DNA of 64,000 bases from Hemicordylus capensis (GCF_027244095.1 NC_069665.1:3598501-3662500); one strand, 5' to 3'; positions 24,301-38,808 are shown, counted from the stretch's first letter. A program made the numbers and translations. The notes: generated from the letters alone by a model not told the origin.

Positions 24301-24495
24301 AGCCAGAGCTGCCCCACCACTCCGCTGCTGCCTGTTCGCGCTGGACGCCGCTGCCGGTCCGAGCGAGCGAGGTCCAGGCTGCCTGACCTTGGCCGTGGTG
24401 GTGTTGGTGGTGGCGGCGCCGCCTCCTCCTCGCGAGTAACACCTTCTCCGGGCTGCGCCGAGGCAGGCCCGCGCCAGCGTCCTCCGCAGAGCCAT
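9317..24495 (-). CDS. LDHD: D-lactate dehydrogenase, mitochondrial (LDHD)
   Basis: LDHD oxidises D-lactate (and other D-2-hydroxyacids) to the keto acid with FAD in mitochondria. Eleven coding exons in reading order: 24495-24388, 22043-21931, 20550-20409, 18285-18144, 16604-16445, 15754-15555, 14555-14427, 14290-14163, 13131-13041, 11647-11536, 9482-9317. All have GT/AG borders and matching phases, giving 1491 bp and 496 aa, close to the human isoforms. The FAD-binding (PCMH) half carries [12 protein letters not shown] (about residues 105-116), [17 protein letters not shown] (170-186) and GSEGTLG (236-242). The C-terminal oxidase domain has [10 protein letters not shown] (409-418, metal-ligand-type histidines) and CTGEHGIG (451-458). 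The protein ends NPGKVL. Exon 1 encodes an Arg/Ala-rich presequence typical of mitochondrial import, then a low-complexity Gly/Thr stretch. It starts in a CpG-rich region; the ATG is the one closest to the donor in the only suitable frame. No frameshift or missing core motif was seen. Confidence 0.97.
9532..9668. mobile_element. hAT-type palindromic element (CAGTGTTCC end type)
   Basis: Ends CAGGGTTGCCTCTCACAGGG and CCCTGTTAGAGGGAACACTG are inverted copies; the core has ACTACAACCCCCAGCATTCC and its complement. Lies in LDHD intron 10. Confidence 0.8.
9836..10041 (+). mobile_element. CR1 LINE 3' end
   Basis: CTATCAGTGGCTACTAGTCT through CTGATCCAGCAGGGCCATTC and TTCTTATATTCTTATG. 3'UTR only; in LDHD intron 10. 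Confidence 0.75.
10063..10195. mobile_element. Palindromic hAT-type element
   Basis: GGACTACAACTCCCATCATC is present with a decayed inverted half (GGTTTGTAGTCCAACATC). Confidence 0.65.
10575..10930 (-). repeat. 5S/tRNA dimer SINE (partial), split by a hAT element
   Basis: Reverse body sequence from about 10600 (AAGCTGCCTTCTCTTGAGTC) that continues after the element at 10692-10826 with TACCTGGAGATGCTGCTAGG. Confidence 0.65.
10692..10826. mobile_element. Palindromic hAT element with perfect 8-bp target duplication
   Basis: Ends CAGAGTTTCTTAACCTTGGG and CCCAAGGTTAAGAAACCCTG; the flanking CTCTAGGG is repeated exactly at 10684-10691 and 10827-10834. The 8-bp duplication is the hAT hallmark. Confidence 0.9.
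10978..11263 (-). repeat. 5S/tRNA dimer SINE
   Basis: Reverse copy from AGGAAGCTGCCTTATACCAA to CAGACCCTACTTAGCAAAGG. In LDHD intron 10, before exon 10. Confidence 0.8.
11717..12018 (-). repeat. 5S/tRNA dimer SINE
   Basis: Reverse copy from GAACACAGGAACATAGGGAG to CAGACCCTGCTTAGCTAAGG and the distal ACAAGACCAGCTCTCC. It begins about 70 bp upstream of LDHD exon 10. Confidence 0.85.
12154..12293. mobile_element. Palindromic hAT-type element
   Basis: Begins CAGGGTTTCCCAACCTCAGT; GGACTACAATGCTCATCATC faces GATGATGGGACTCGTAGTCC. Confidence 0.7.
12523..12645. mobile_element. Palindromic hAT-type element, decayed
   Basis: Begins CAGGGGTTCCCAACCTCCCC; the right half is worn (GGGCAAGTTGTAGGCCAACA). 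Confidence 0.55.
13136..13405 (-). repeat. 5S/tRNA dimer SINE
   Basis: Reverse copy starting GAAACAGAGGAAGTGGCTCA immediately beside LDHD exon 9 (acceptor at 13132), ending with CACCCATCCAAATGCAAACC. Confidence 0.75.
13410..13960 (+). mobile_element. L2-like LINE 3' part
   Basis: The frame reads [20 protein letters not shown] and [14 protein letters not shown], with motifs of the L2/CR1 clade C-terminus (HWLP, KALHG, YLSD). The tail GTGAGCCACCCTGAGCAGTC and AATATTTTAAACAAACTGA recurs at 20940-21000. Confidence 0.75.
15105..15500 (-). repeat. Two adjoining 5S/tRNA dimer SINE copies
   Basis: First copy about 15105-15350 (TATCTAGCTCAGTATTGTCT to CAGACCCTGCTTAGCAAAGG). A second, partial copy follows (CTGGCCCATCTAGCTCAGGA onward) and runs close to LDHD exon 6. 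Confidence 0.7.
15947..16240 (-). repeat. 5S/tRNA dimer SINE
   Basis: Reverse copy from TAGGAACCTCGGAAGCTGCC to CAGACCCTGCTTAGCAAAGC. In LDHD intron 5. Confidence 0.85.
16650..16679. repeat. (CA)n microsatellite
   Basis: About 13 CA units, 46 bp upstream of LDHD exon 5. Confidence 0.85.
16712..16962 (-). repeat. Sauria-type SINE
   Basis: Reverse copy: tail GTTGGTGTCGACTCCTGGCG, then the B-box complement GAACCGGCAACCTCTGGCTT and the A-box side CTCTGCGCCATGAGGTGG. Confidence 0.85.
16985..17163 (-). repeat. 5S/tRNA dimer SINE body
   Basis: Reverse partial copy (TTAGGAAGCTGCCTTCTCCT to GACCATCAGCACGCAAGTC), ending at the palindromic unit that follows. Confidence 0.65.
17164..17356. repeat. Palindromic unit, GGGAATGT...AAAATG family
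   Basis: The right end GGCATTCCCTGTCGCTCATT, TTGGTACATTCCC is the inverse of the start of the copies at 163 and 41661. GATTTCTGAAGGGTC and the GGAGATTCCATGCATTCC core match those copies. Confidence 0.5.
17405..17990 (-). repeat. 5S/tRNA dimer SINE interrupted by a second copy
   Basis: The outer copy covers 17405-17545 (body) and about 17855-17990 (head, CAGGCCCTGCTTAGCAAAGG). The inner complete copy is about 17550-17855 (AGGAACATAGGAAGCTGCCA to GGCCCTGCTTAGCTAAGGG). It ends about 150 bp before LDHD exon 4. Confidence 0.75.
18389..18527. mobile_element. hAT-type palindromic element (CAGTGTTCC end type)
   Basis: Ends CAGTGTTCCCTGTCACAGGG and CCCTGTGAGAAGGAATACTG; flanks CCGAGGGC and CCAGGGGC agree at 6 of 8 bases. 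The core has ACTACAACTCCCAGCATCCC. Confidence 0.85.
18536..19112. other. LDHD intron 3 stretch
   Basis: G- and C-runs (GGGGGGGGGG near 18825, CCCCCCCCCC near 18940) and no recognisable repeat or gene. Confidence 0.4.
19113..19345 (+). repeat. Unclassified repeat (CTTTTCAACAA family)
   Basis: ACCGCTTTTCAACAAGAGTT, AAATAAATAAG, CTCCCTGTCCCCAAAAGGCT, GATGCTGTGCTGGGGTTGGA and GGGCCAGTTGCTCTCCCCCT. Copies recur at 21302, 24953, 28193, 32832 and 38338. The outer part resembles a LINE 3' end. Confidence 0.7.
19985..20173. mobile_element. hAT-type element with CAGGGCTGCACAA ends
   Basis: CAGGGCTGCACAA at the left and TTGTGCAGCCCTG at the right are exact inverses. The right half has GGGAATGATGGGAGTTGTAG; the left half is worn or replaced. 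Confidence 0.65.
20605..21015 (+). mobile_element. L2-like LINE 3' end
   Basis: GGGCCTTTTCGGTTGTGGCC, CCTCAGCTTGGGAACGCCCT and the tail TTGTGAGCCACCCCGAGCAG match the copy at 13410-13960. It adjoins LDHD exon 3 on its upstream side. Confidence 0.75.
21302..21600 (+). repeat. Unclassified repeat (CTTTTCAACAA family)
   Basis: TATATACTGCTTTTCAACAA, a long (AAAT)n, then GACGCTGTGCTGGGGGTGGA and GGGCCAGTTGCTCTCCCCAT. Confidence 0.7.
21601..21715. mobile_element. Palindromic hAT-type element, right end lost
   Basis: CAGGGGTTCTCAAACTTGGG and TGGACTACAACCCCCATTAT, then GGGGATGATGGGAGTGGATT; the outer right end is missing. Confidence 0.6.
22156..22446 (-). repeat. 5S/tRNA dimer SINE
   Basis: Reverse copy from AGGAACATAGGAAGCTGCCA to CAGACCCTGCTTAGCTAAGG and ACCACAAGACCAGG. 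In LDHD intron 1. Confidence 0.85.
22563..22820. mobile_element. Palindromic hAT element with a second hAT element inside
   Basis: The outer element starts CAGGAGTTCTCAAATTGGGT and resumes with GGATTACAACTCCCATCATC. The inner element (22591-22774) has ends CAGTATTTCCTCTAAGG and TTAGAACACTG, with short similar flanks (CTCCCCAG, GTCCCAG). Confidence 0.65.
22866..23215 (+). mobile_element. L2-like LINE 3' end
   Basis: TGAGCCTTGGTCTTCTCGGT and GGCCCCCTGTCTTTGAAACA, then a T-rich tail and GTAAACCGCCTTGGGGTTAT with GGCAGTATATAAATGC, a typical LINE 3' terminus. Confidence 0.65.
23216..24189. other. LDHD intron 1 stretch
   Basis: A short palindrome at about 23707-23783 (CCAAGGTGGCTGTGG facing CCACAGCCACCTTGG, with GATGGGAGTTGTAGTCC inside) is a hAT-like remnant. 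The rest shows no gene or repeat I recognise. Confidence 0.4.
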
Positions 24496-24760
24496 GGCCG
24501 GCCGCCGGGGCGGGCGAAGAAGAGGACGGAGGGCAGAGGGCGGGCAGCGGGACGGGGCTGCTCTCTTGGCCGAGGAAAGGGCCCGGAGGCCCGGAGGGCG
24601 GAGTTGCAGCCGCGGCTTAAGGTGGAGCGGAGAGAACAGCCCGTCCGCTCCCCCTCCGCGCTTCACACCGCGCCTCCCTGCAAGGAGCCCCGCCGAGCGC
24701 GCGGAATTTCCGCAGCGGCAGCGCCGAAGCTTCGCAAGAGCTGTGCTGTAAAAGGCCGAT
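24190..24760. promoter_or_regulatory. CpG-rich promoter region of LDHD
   Basis: G/C- and CpG-dense stretch around LDHD exon 1 (GCGC, CCGCGG-type and GGGCGG boxes on both strands), unlike the surrounding sequence. It lies over and just upstream of the start codon at 24495 and looks like a CpG-island housekeeping promoter without an obvious TATA box. Long open frames on the + strand here are by-products of the base composition. Confidence 0.6.
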
Positions 24761-24952
24761 TCCACGCTGGCGATCAAGGCCGGATTACGCTCGTGCGGGG
24801 CCTGTAGCATCTGTTATGAAGGGGCCCTCCATTTAAAAAAAAATGCATATAAATATTAAAACATAAATTATCTACTTGCAGAGTAAAGTAATTCAATTTT
24901 TTCATTTGCTATATTCTGGAGTGTGGGAGACCAAGCCACAAACCCACACTTA

Positions 24953-25140
24953 CTACAACAACAGTGAACGTTTATATGCCGTTTTTCAATCAAAATCCTC
25001 AAAGTGGTTCACAAAGAGGATTCTCTGGTTCCAAAGGGCTCACGCGCTAAAAAGAAAAATGTGGTAGGCACACAACAGCCGCTGGACAGATGCTGTGCTG
25101 GGCCTTCTCTTAAAAGGCACATTTAGCAGAAAAGGAATAC
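24953..25140 (+). repeat. Unclassified repeat (CTTTTCAACAA family)
   Basis: ATATGCCGTTTTTCAATCAA, TTCCAAAGGGCTCACGCGCT and GCCGCTGGACAGATGCTGTG; a diverged copy. Confidence 0.6.
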
Positions 25141-25273
25141 TTTATCTAACATGGACCAAATAAAACAGGTAAAGTTTTAACTTTAATTCCCAGTTGGAAG
25201 CCGGGTGTGTGGGGCTCTCAAAAACACGGGGCCCGTAGCAAATGCTGCATTTGCTACTACGTTAATCCACCAT

Positions 25274-25955
25274 AGTGAGGAAGGGGGTTGAAAGTAAAAC
25301 TGCTAATATTATAATGCCCTTATACCAAACAATGGTGCAGCCACACCTGGAGTACTGCGTACAGTTCTGGTCAACACAGCTGAAAAAGGACATTGTAGAA
25401 CTGGAGAAGGTACAGAAGAGGGCAACCAAGATGATCAGGGGCCTGGAGCACCTCTCTTATGAGGCAAGGCTACAACACTTGGGGCTTTTTAGTTTAGACA
25501 TGATAGAGGTCTCTAAAATCATGCATGGTGTGGAGAAAGTGGAGAGAGAGAAATTCTTCTCCCTCTCACCTAACACTAGAACCAGGGGTCATCCCATGGA
25601 ATCGATTGCCAGGAAATTTTGATCCCTAAAAAGGAACTTTTTCACACAACACATAATCAACTTATGGAATTCTCTGCCACGAGATGTGACAGCCAACAAC
25701 CTGGATGGCTTGAAGAGGGGTTTGGATCACTTCATGGAGGAGAGGTCTATCAAGGGCTGCTAGTCGGAGGGCTGTAGGCCACCTGATGCCTCTGAGTACC
25801 AGTTGCAGGGGAGCAACAGCAGTAGAAGAGAGGGCCTGCCCTCAACTCCTGCCTGTGGCTCCCAGTGGAATCTGGTGGGCCACTGTGTGAAACAGGAAGC
25901 TGGACTAGATGGGCCTCCTTGGGCCTGATCCAGCAGGGCTGTTCTTATGTTCTTA
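25274..25955 (+). mobile_element. CR1 LINE 3' part
   Basis: The frame reads NIIMPLYQTMVQPHLEYCVQ and KKDIVELEKVQKRATKMIRG, then LEHLSYEARLQHLGLFSLD, the conserved C-terminus of CR1 ORF2. The WNSLP-type region follows in another frame, then the 3'UTR to GTTCTTATGTTCTTA. Confidence 0.9.
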
Positions 25956-26334
25956 GCAACCCTGCGAGGTGGACCAGGCTGCTGCGAATGATGGGTGATT
26001 GGCCCAATGAGGTCCCTCCTTGACCAGGTTCAGGACCAGATGATGACATGCTGCTGAGTCCCTAAGCTTAAAAGAGGCCCTGGGCTCTATCTGGCTTCTT
26101 CGCTTGTGCCCCAATCCAGCACTGCCCAAGTCCAGTGCCCTAACCACCACCTCACACTCTGAGAAGAAGGACTAGGCTTCAGCCTGCCCGCAAACCCAGT
26201 TGCAAAGGGGGATGGCTGGAAGGGGAGCAGCACTCTGCACAGGCTCAGGGGACTGCCCTTCGCTCCAGACACCACCTCCAGGACAGCTGCTGTGTACAAA
26301 CAGAACTGTGTGCTAAACTTTTCCTGGGTGAGTG

Positions 26335-26480
26335 GTTGAAACAGTTTGGTATTTTTCCAAGCGGCAGCAGCTTTGGAGAGCAATGCTGTGGAACAAAATC
26401 CTAGAATGCAGTGCAGTATTTAAAAAGCACCCCTGAAGCACAGAGTGGCAAAGGTACTGTACACAACAGAAAGGCTGCGG
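26335..26480 (+). repeat. Unclassified repeat, inverted partner at 27210
   Basis: TTTTTCCAAGCGGCAGCAGC, TTTGGAGAGCAATGCTG and AGAATGCAGTGCAGTATT match the reverse complement of 27210-27335. Confidence 0.6.
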
Positions 26481-26539
26481 GAGGGGACAGAACTGCACAT
26501 GTGAATACTCCATAAAGCGCAGGGGAAGCAGAAGTCTGC

Positions 26540-26885
26540 ATAAGGAAGAGCCCTGCTGGATCAGGCCCAAGGTCTACACAGTGGCCCACCTGATGCCTCT
26601 GAGAAGCCCAAAGGCCAGAGGTCTGTGCCTGCCCTCTCTCCTGCTGCTGTGGCTCCCCTGCAACTGGGATTTGGAGGCATCGTGCCTCTGTGGCTGGAGG
26701 TGGCTTATAGCCACCAGACTAGTAGCCATTGATGATATTATTATTGATGATGATAATTCGATTTCTATACCGCCCTTCCAAAAATGGCTCAGGGCGGTTT
26801 ACGTAGAGAAATAATAAATAAATAAGATGTCTGTCCTCCAAACCCCTTTTAAAGCCATCCAAGCGAGTGGCCGTCACCACATCCC
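26540..26885 (-). mobile_element. CR1 LINE 3' end with an insertion
   Basis: Reverse copy (GCCCTGCTGGATCAGGCCCA to CCACCAGACTAGTAGCCATT). It is interrupted at about 26732-26845 by another repeat end (ACCGCCCTTCCAAAAATGGC, then AATAAATAAATAAG) and resumes with CCAAACCCCTTTTAAAGCCA. Confidence 0.75.
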
Positions 26886-27039
26886 ATGTATGACTGGCGC
26901 AGTGCGCATCCTGTTCAGCATCGTAGGGGATCCATAAGGGCTGCCGTGCCCCGATTGTTGGACAGCACAGCCCCTTGGGCAATGGCACCTGAGGCCATCT
27001 CTGGCTCTTCTCACCTGGGTCCTTCTGCCAAGGAGCACA

Positions 27040-27206
27040 CGGTTATGTTTATCCTCACAACGACCCTGCGAGGTAGTTGAGGCTGAGAGAGAAGTGACTT
27101 TGCCAGAGTCACCCAGTGATTTCCATGGCTGAGCAGGGGTTTGAACTCGGGTCTCCTGAATCTTGGTCCAACACTCTGACCACTACACCACGCTGGCTCT
27201 CTGTTG
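27040..27206 (-). repeat. tRNA-like SINE (GCCAGCGTGGTGTAGTGG family)
   Basis: Reverse copy: TTTGAACTCGGGTCTCC is the B-box side and ACCACTACACCACGCTGGCT the A-box side. The body has CACCCAGTGATTTCCATGGC and CCTGCGAGGTAGTTGAGGCT. Confidence 0.8.
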
Positions 27207-27209
27207 GGC

Positions 27210-27335
27210 ACAGCAGCATTGCCGCTCTGAGCTTTAGGGGCCCTGTAATACACTGCATTCTGGGGGATTCCGTCTCACAGTTCCTAGCATTGCTCTCCAA
27301 AGCTGCTGCCACTTGGAAAAATATTGATCCGTTTG
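27210..27335 (-). repeat. Unclassified repeat, inverted partner of 26335
   Basis: GCCGCTCTGAGCTTTAGGGG to GCATTGCTCTCCAAAGCTGC and TGCCACTTGGAAAAATATTG; adjoins the SINE at 27040-27206. Confidence 0.6.
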
Positions 27336-27499
27336 AAGGACATTTATTTGTGTGATTTTAGCCCCAAGCCAAAAGAAACGGCAAACCGTAAAAGAGAATT
27401 ACCAAGCAGAGCATTAGAACAACATCTACAGAAGCCACCTCTGGTCCTCGCAAATGGCCTGGCAAAAGTTTTCTGGATGTGGGGAAAGCCCTGATGCAA

Positions 27500-28000
27500 G
27501 ACGGAGGATCAAGGCAGGTCAAGTTTATTTACGGTCAAAGACCAGAATTCAAAACATCTGTACAAATAGGAATCAACAGTGCTTACAGTAACTTGCTATA
27601 ATGTCCCAAATAAACCCCAAGTTATTGCCTAACTTTCCTAGCCACCACACAGAACTTTGCGACATTAGTCGTTATCTCCTCCTTCTAATCAGAAAGCAAG
27701 TAATTAACATAAAATATGTCTGTATGCCCTGGATAATCAACCAATAGCAGAGCAATAAAACGTTGACAAAAGTCCCTGTAAAGGGAACAGTAAAGTAAAA
27801 TGTGAAAAATCGATCCCCAGACTCCAGAATCACACAGGCACAGTCTCTGCTCTTTAGGAATCCATCTGAACCTACCCTCCAAATCAGCCGAAGGTAATAC
27901 ATTAAATCCGGCCAACGTGAACATTTAGCGATTGTGAGTTTATCTAAATTACTCGCAGGTTTGTTGTTACAGGGCTGTAGCCCCCAAAACTTCCTTGGGG
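27500..28000. repeat. A/T-rich stretch, possible old LINE tail
   Basis: TTTATTTACGGTCAAAGACCAGAATTC type sequence with AATAAA and many A/T runs. It recalls the tract at 33240-33620 in style. No coding frame was recognised, and the family is unknown. Confidence 0.3.
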
Positions 28001-28192
28001 ATTAAAGACCGATCAATTTGTGCCTCAAGAGGGAGAGTTGGTTGGGGCTCTCTTCAGGGACAAGGAGGGGAGTGCACTCTATGCATGCTCATACATGATG
28101 AACTCATAAACTCATACATGATGTTAATTTCATATGCATCCAGACCAATTTATATTTGCAGCAGAATCAAGCAGTAAAAAAATCATTCTGCT

Positions 28193-28370
28193 AACTGAGC
28201 AAAGATGCACCTTTTTAATGTGGTGCCTCTTTGGGCAGAGGGAGAGCAACTGGCCTTATCCACCCCCAGCACAGCATCCCTCCAGTGGTTGTTGCTGCGG
28301 TCTACCTTGTGTTTCTTTTTCGATTGTGAGCCCTTTGGGGACAAGGAGCCATTTTCGTATAACTTTGCTG
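28193..28370 (-). repeat. Unclassified repeat (CTTTTCAACAA family)
   Basis: Reverse copy: GGGAGAGCAACTGGCCTTAT, CAGCACAGCATCCCTCCAGT and TTGTGAGCCCTTTGGGGACA. Confidence 0.7.
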
Positions 28371-28543
28371 TAAGTTCTCGCTTTGAGAACTTTTTTTCCT
28401 TGAAAAGAAGTCTGTCTATCTATCTATCTCTTGATCGGTCGATCTGTAGCCTTAATCAGTAATAATAACTCCTTGGAGTGATGGACTAGCCAGACCTGAA
28501 CATCCCACCTCCAGGAACTTAAGGTCACTTAACTAGATCACAG

Positions 28544-28787
28544 AAGCCCTATTCAGACATTATGCTGTACAAGTGTACAGATGTTGGTGCACTTGCACAT
28601 GTGTTTGTGTGAATGACTGTACCCATGTTCACCTTAAAAATGAACCTAGGTACAGCCTCTTCGAATGCTTGGTACAGATGGGAAGTGTACTGCTGTACCT
28701 GCTTTCAGCATAACGCGAATGAGTGTGTACCTGAGTACGTGTATACGCTTGTCGTAGGAGTGTTGAACGTAAGCTGTGAACAGAGCT
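28544..28787. mobile_element. Harbinger-like inverted-repeat element, diverged
   Basis: Left end AGCCCTATTCAGACATTATG and inner TGTACAAGTGTACAGATGTT; same plan as the cleaner copy at 34046-34251. The right end is worn. Confidence 0.55.
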
Positions 28788-28937
28788 TGAGTCATTTGAC
28801 TCAGGGACTATCTCACTTGAGAGGAAGTCCCACGAAGCAAAGTGCTCAGGAGAGTGCAGAATAGGTGCCCATTGTTATGTCTCTGGGACATGTTACGTAG
28901 GTGCAGGAAGAAATACAAAGGTTGACCAGTTGCTGAG

Positions 28938-28943
28938 TTTATT
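28938..28943 (-). terminator. Poly(A) signal, left chymotrypsinogen
   Basis: AATAAA on the minus strand 19 nt after the stop codon (TAG at 28965-28963). The very short 3'UTR is typical of pancreatic zymogen genes. Confidence 0.8.
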
Positions 28944-28962
28944 GATCCACAGTCAAGAAGAG

Positions 28963-36470
<7,508 letters not shown>

Positions 36471-36514
36471 CTCGATCCTCACAAAAGGCAGGGATGAAGC
36501 AAAAGCAGCAGAGC

Positions 36515-36523
36515 GTTATATAT
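36515..36523 (-). promoter_or_regulatory. TATA box of left chymotrypsinogen
   Basis: Minus-strand ATATATAAC lies about 45 nt upstream of the start codon (36470). With the usual 25-30 nt spacing, transcription would start near 36490, leaving a 5'UTR of about 20 nt, as is normal for pancreatic zymogen genes. Confidence 0.7.
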
Positions 36524-36559
36524 GCTGCCGGCCAGGGATGGTTGGCAGAGGAGGGGGGT

Positions 36560-36575
36560 CAGCTGAAGGTTCCCC
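36560..36575. promoter_or_regulatory. PTF1-like bipartite site
   Basis: CAGCTGAAGGTTCCCC (plus strand) combines an E-box (CANNTG) with a TTCCC box four bases later, about 40 nt upstream of the TATA box. Acinar enzyme promoters carry PTF1 sites of E-box plus TC-box design in this zone. The spacing is shorter than in the textbook site, so this is a candidate only. Confidence 0.4.
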
Positions 36576-36825
36576 CCCCCCGGCCTCCTATCTGAAGACC
36601 TTGAAGATAAGCAGCAGGCTGCATGGGGGGGGGTTGGGCCGAGGTCCGGGGGGGGGGGGCCTGGCACAGGGACAGACACAGCTGCCAGCCGGGCTGGAGG
36701 CAGGTGCACCACGGCCAGATTGTTTCCCGACTCCTCTCTCTCTCCCTAGGCCCTCCCTGGCTCTGTTTTGTCCCCATGTTGCCTTCTTAAATCTTTTCTC
36801 CCAGAGGAGAAACCAGCCTTGCAGG

Positions 36826-37083
36826 AAAGTAAAGGGTGCCGACGAGCTGGTGTCGACTCCTGGCACCCACAGAGCCCCGTGGTTGTCTCTGGCAGAATAC
36901 AGGAGGGGTTGACCATTGGGGTTGACCTCCTCCAGTATGAGATGATGCCATTCAGCACCTTCTTGTATCGCTGCTGCCCGATAGAGGTAGTTCCCATAGT
37001 CTGGGGAACAGACCAGTGAGGATTCGAACCGGCAACCTCTGGCTTGCTAGTCAAGTCATTTCCCCACTGCACCATTAGGTGGC
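36826..37083 (-). repeat. Sauria-type SINE
   Basis: Reverse copy: GCTGGTGTCGACTCCTGGCA, GATTCGAACCGGCAACCTCT and CCACTGCACCATTAGGTGGC. About 330 bp upstream of the left chymotrypsinogen start. Confidence 0.85.
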
Positions 37084-37084
37084 A

Positions 37085-37375
37085 GTGCGTGGGAATTTGC
37101 TCAGCAGGGGTTGCCTTGGTTTGCATGTGGATGAGTGACTACATGTGAGTGTTGTTTGCTGTAAGATGTAAGATCTTCCCCTAGGGGATAGCTCAGGCAT
37201 AGAGCATCTGCTTGGCATGCAGAAGGTCCCAGGTTCAATCCCTGGCAGCATCTCCAGGTACAGCTGGGAAAGATTCATCTGAAACCCTGGAGAGCTGCTG
37301 CCAGCCAGTGTTGGCTAAGATAGACCAATGCTCTGACTCAGTACAAAGCGGCTTCCTATATTCCTATGTTAACTG
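37085..37375 (+). repeat. 5S/tRNA dimer SINE, sense
   Basis: Head TTTGCTCAGCAGGGGTTGCC, then A box TAGCTCAGGCATAGAGC and B box GGTTCAATCCCTGGC, 3' end GGCTTCCTATATTCCTATG. Confidence 0.85.
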
Positions 37376-37446
37376 CAAACATTGTGATTCCTCAGCATTC
37401 AGCTCCCTCCTTTTTAACTCCTTCTAAAAGTTAATGACTTTTAACC

Positions 37447-37697
37447 ACCTTAAGTGGCTCAGCGGGAAAATAACTTGCCTAGCAAGCCAGAGGTTGCCAG
37501 TTCAAATCCTTGCTGGTCTATTTCCCAGACTATGGGAAACACCTCTGTTGGGCAGCAGCGATATAGGAAGGTGCTGAAAGGCATCATCTCATACTGCATG
37601 GGAGATGGCAATGGTCAACCCTTCCTGTATTCTACCAAAGACAACCACAGGGCTCTGTGGTCGCCAGGAGTCGATACCGACTCGAGGGCACAACTTT
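37447..37697 (+). repeat. Sauria-type SINE
   Basis: AAGTGGCTCAGCGGGAAAAT (A box), GTTCAAATCCTTGCTGG (B box) and tail GGAGTCGATACCGACTCGAG. Confidence 0.85.
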
Positions 37698-37704
37698 TTA
37701 CTCT

Positions 37705-38040
37705 TATCAGAATATCAAAACTACAAAAAAGACAACCATAGATATGAGCCAACAAACTTTTCACAAAATAACGACGATGACAAACGACTTGTTAGCCACC
37801 CACCCCATAACAAATTGTTCTTTAGGTGGTTCACAACACAACATTTAAAAACATCCACAAATCACATCACAACAACACACACAAAGTACAATACGACACA
37901 ATTTTAAAACATTGTTTAAAATCAACAAAGTGACGGTGCCAGGCGAGCCTCACTGGGGTACCATTAACTGGGTGCCTCCGCCAAAAAGGCCCTCTTCCTT
38001 GTGGCCGCCCACCTCACCTCATTTTCATCGTGTGATAAAA
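37705..38040 (-). repeat. LINE 3'-end-like A/T-rich sequence
   Basis: AGGTGGTTCACAACACAACA, TTTAAAACATTGTTTAAAAT and GGCCCTCTTCCTTGTGGCCG resemble a reverse LINE 3' terminus. Confidence 0.45.
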
Positions 38041-38071
38041 CAACTTCCAGCACAGATCTTAAACAATGTCC

Positions 38072-38196
38072 TGCTACAGCCATGCTACTCTGAACATGCC
38101 TGGCCTCATCTGATCTCGGAAGCTAAGCAGGATTGGGCCTGGTTAGTACTTGGATGGGAGAACCCCCAATCAAGACCAGGGTGCAGCTCTTGAGGC
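38072..38196 (+). pseudogene. 5S rRNA-like sequence
   Basis: About 125 bp aligns with vertebrate 5S rRNA over its whole length: TACAGCCATGCTACTCTGAA at the start, then CTGATCTCGGAAGCTAAGCA, GGCCTGGTTAGTACTTGG and ATGGGAGA in the middle. The last 35 bases (about 38160-38196) are degraded. The internal promoter boxes are largely kept. Base changes and the decayed 3' end argue for a pseudogene rather than a functional gene. It lies between the two divergent chymotrypsinogens. Confidence 0.75.
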
Positions 38197-38337
38197 CGCT
38201 GGTCCTCTTTCCCAGCCCCTGAGCCACTAAGACTTGCCTCGGACATCACAATGCCCCGTGCTCTGCATGGAGCAAGGATTCTGTGGCAGTCAAGCAGGGT
38301 TCTTTGACAGATGGGTTGACATAGCAAGTCCGAATAC

Positions 38338-38565
38338 GACAAATATTTATATACTGCTTTTTAACAAAGGTTTCCAAAGCAGTTTACCTAGACGTAAATA
38401 AATAAAATGTCTCTCTGTCCCCAAAGGGCTCACAACAATCTGAAAAAGAATCCAGCCACAGCCACTGGAGGGGTGCTGTGCTGGGGATGGAGAGGGCCAG
38501 TTGCTCTCCCCCTGCTCAGTCAAGAGAATCGCCACTTTCAGAAGGTGCCTCTTGGCTCAGTGAGC
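38338..38565 (+). repeat. Unclassified repeat (CTTTTCAACAA family)
   Basis: TATATACTGCTTTTTAACAA, TGTCCCCAAAGGGCTCACAA and GGGCCAGTTGCTCTCCCCCT. It ends about 240 bp before the right chymotrypsinogen TATA box. Confidence 0.7.
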
Positions 38566-38801
38566 AGGGGTCTGCGAGTCTGCCCAACTCAGGAGGGATG
38601 GAGCCCGCTGGACCTTGCTCCCATCTGGCAGGGATACAATCCTGGCCCCCAAGACAGCAGCCTGGAAACCGTCCAGCTGCGATTAGTCTAAAAATAAGCC
38701 GCCGCTCTCCAAGGTGGGCACCGTCGCCACTTCCTGCCAATCATTCATCACGTTATCAAGGGACAGGTTTGCTTCTTCCCACGTCCGCTCTGAGTATTCG
38801 C

Positions 38802-38808
38802 TATAAAA
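38802..38808 (+). promoter_or_regulatory. TATA box of right chymotrypsinogen
   Basis: TATAAAA 54 nt before the start codon, predicting a start site near 38832. A TTGCTTCTTCCCA stretch about 20-30 nt upstream resembles the TC-rich half of a PTF1 site but lacks a perfect E-box. Confidence 0.7.

Noticed and set aside
24118-24807. 229-aa plus-strand frame and the 287-aa minus-strand frame around LDHD exon 1
   Set aside because: CpG-island by-products. Only 24388-24495 on the minus strand is supported, by the donor site, the phase and the continuation in exon 2.
37185-37260. Possible tRNA gene with A and B boxes
   Set aside because: It is the tRNA-like part of a SINE: it does not fold into a full cloverleaf with an anticodon arm and is followed by the standard SINE body. 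The same holds for the A/B boxes at 37447, 41357 and 61045.
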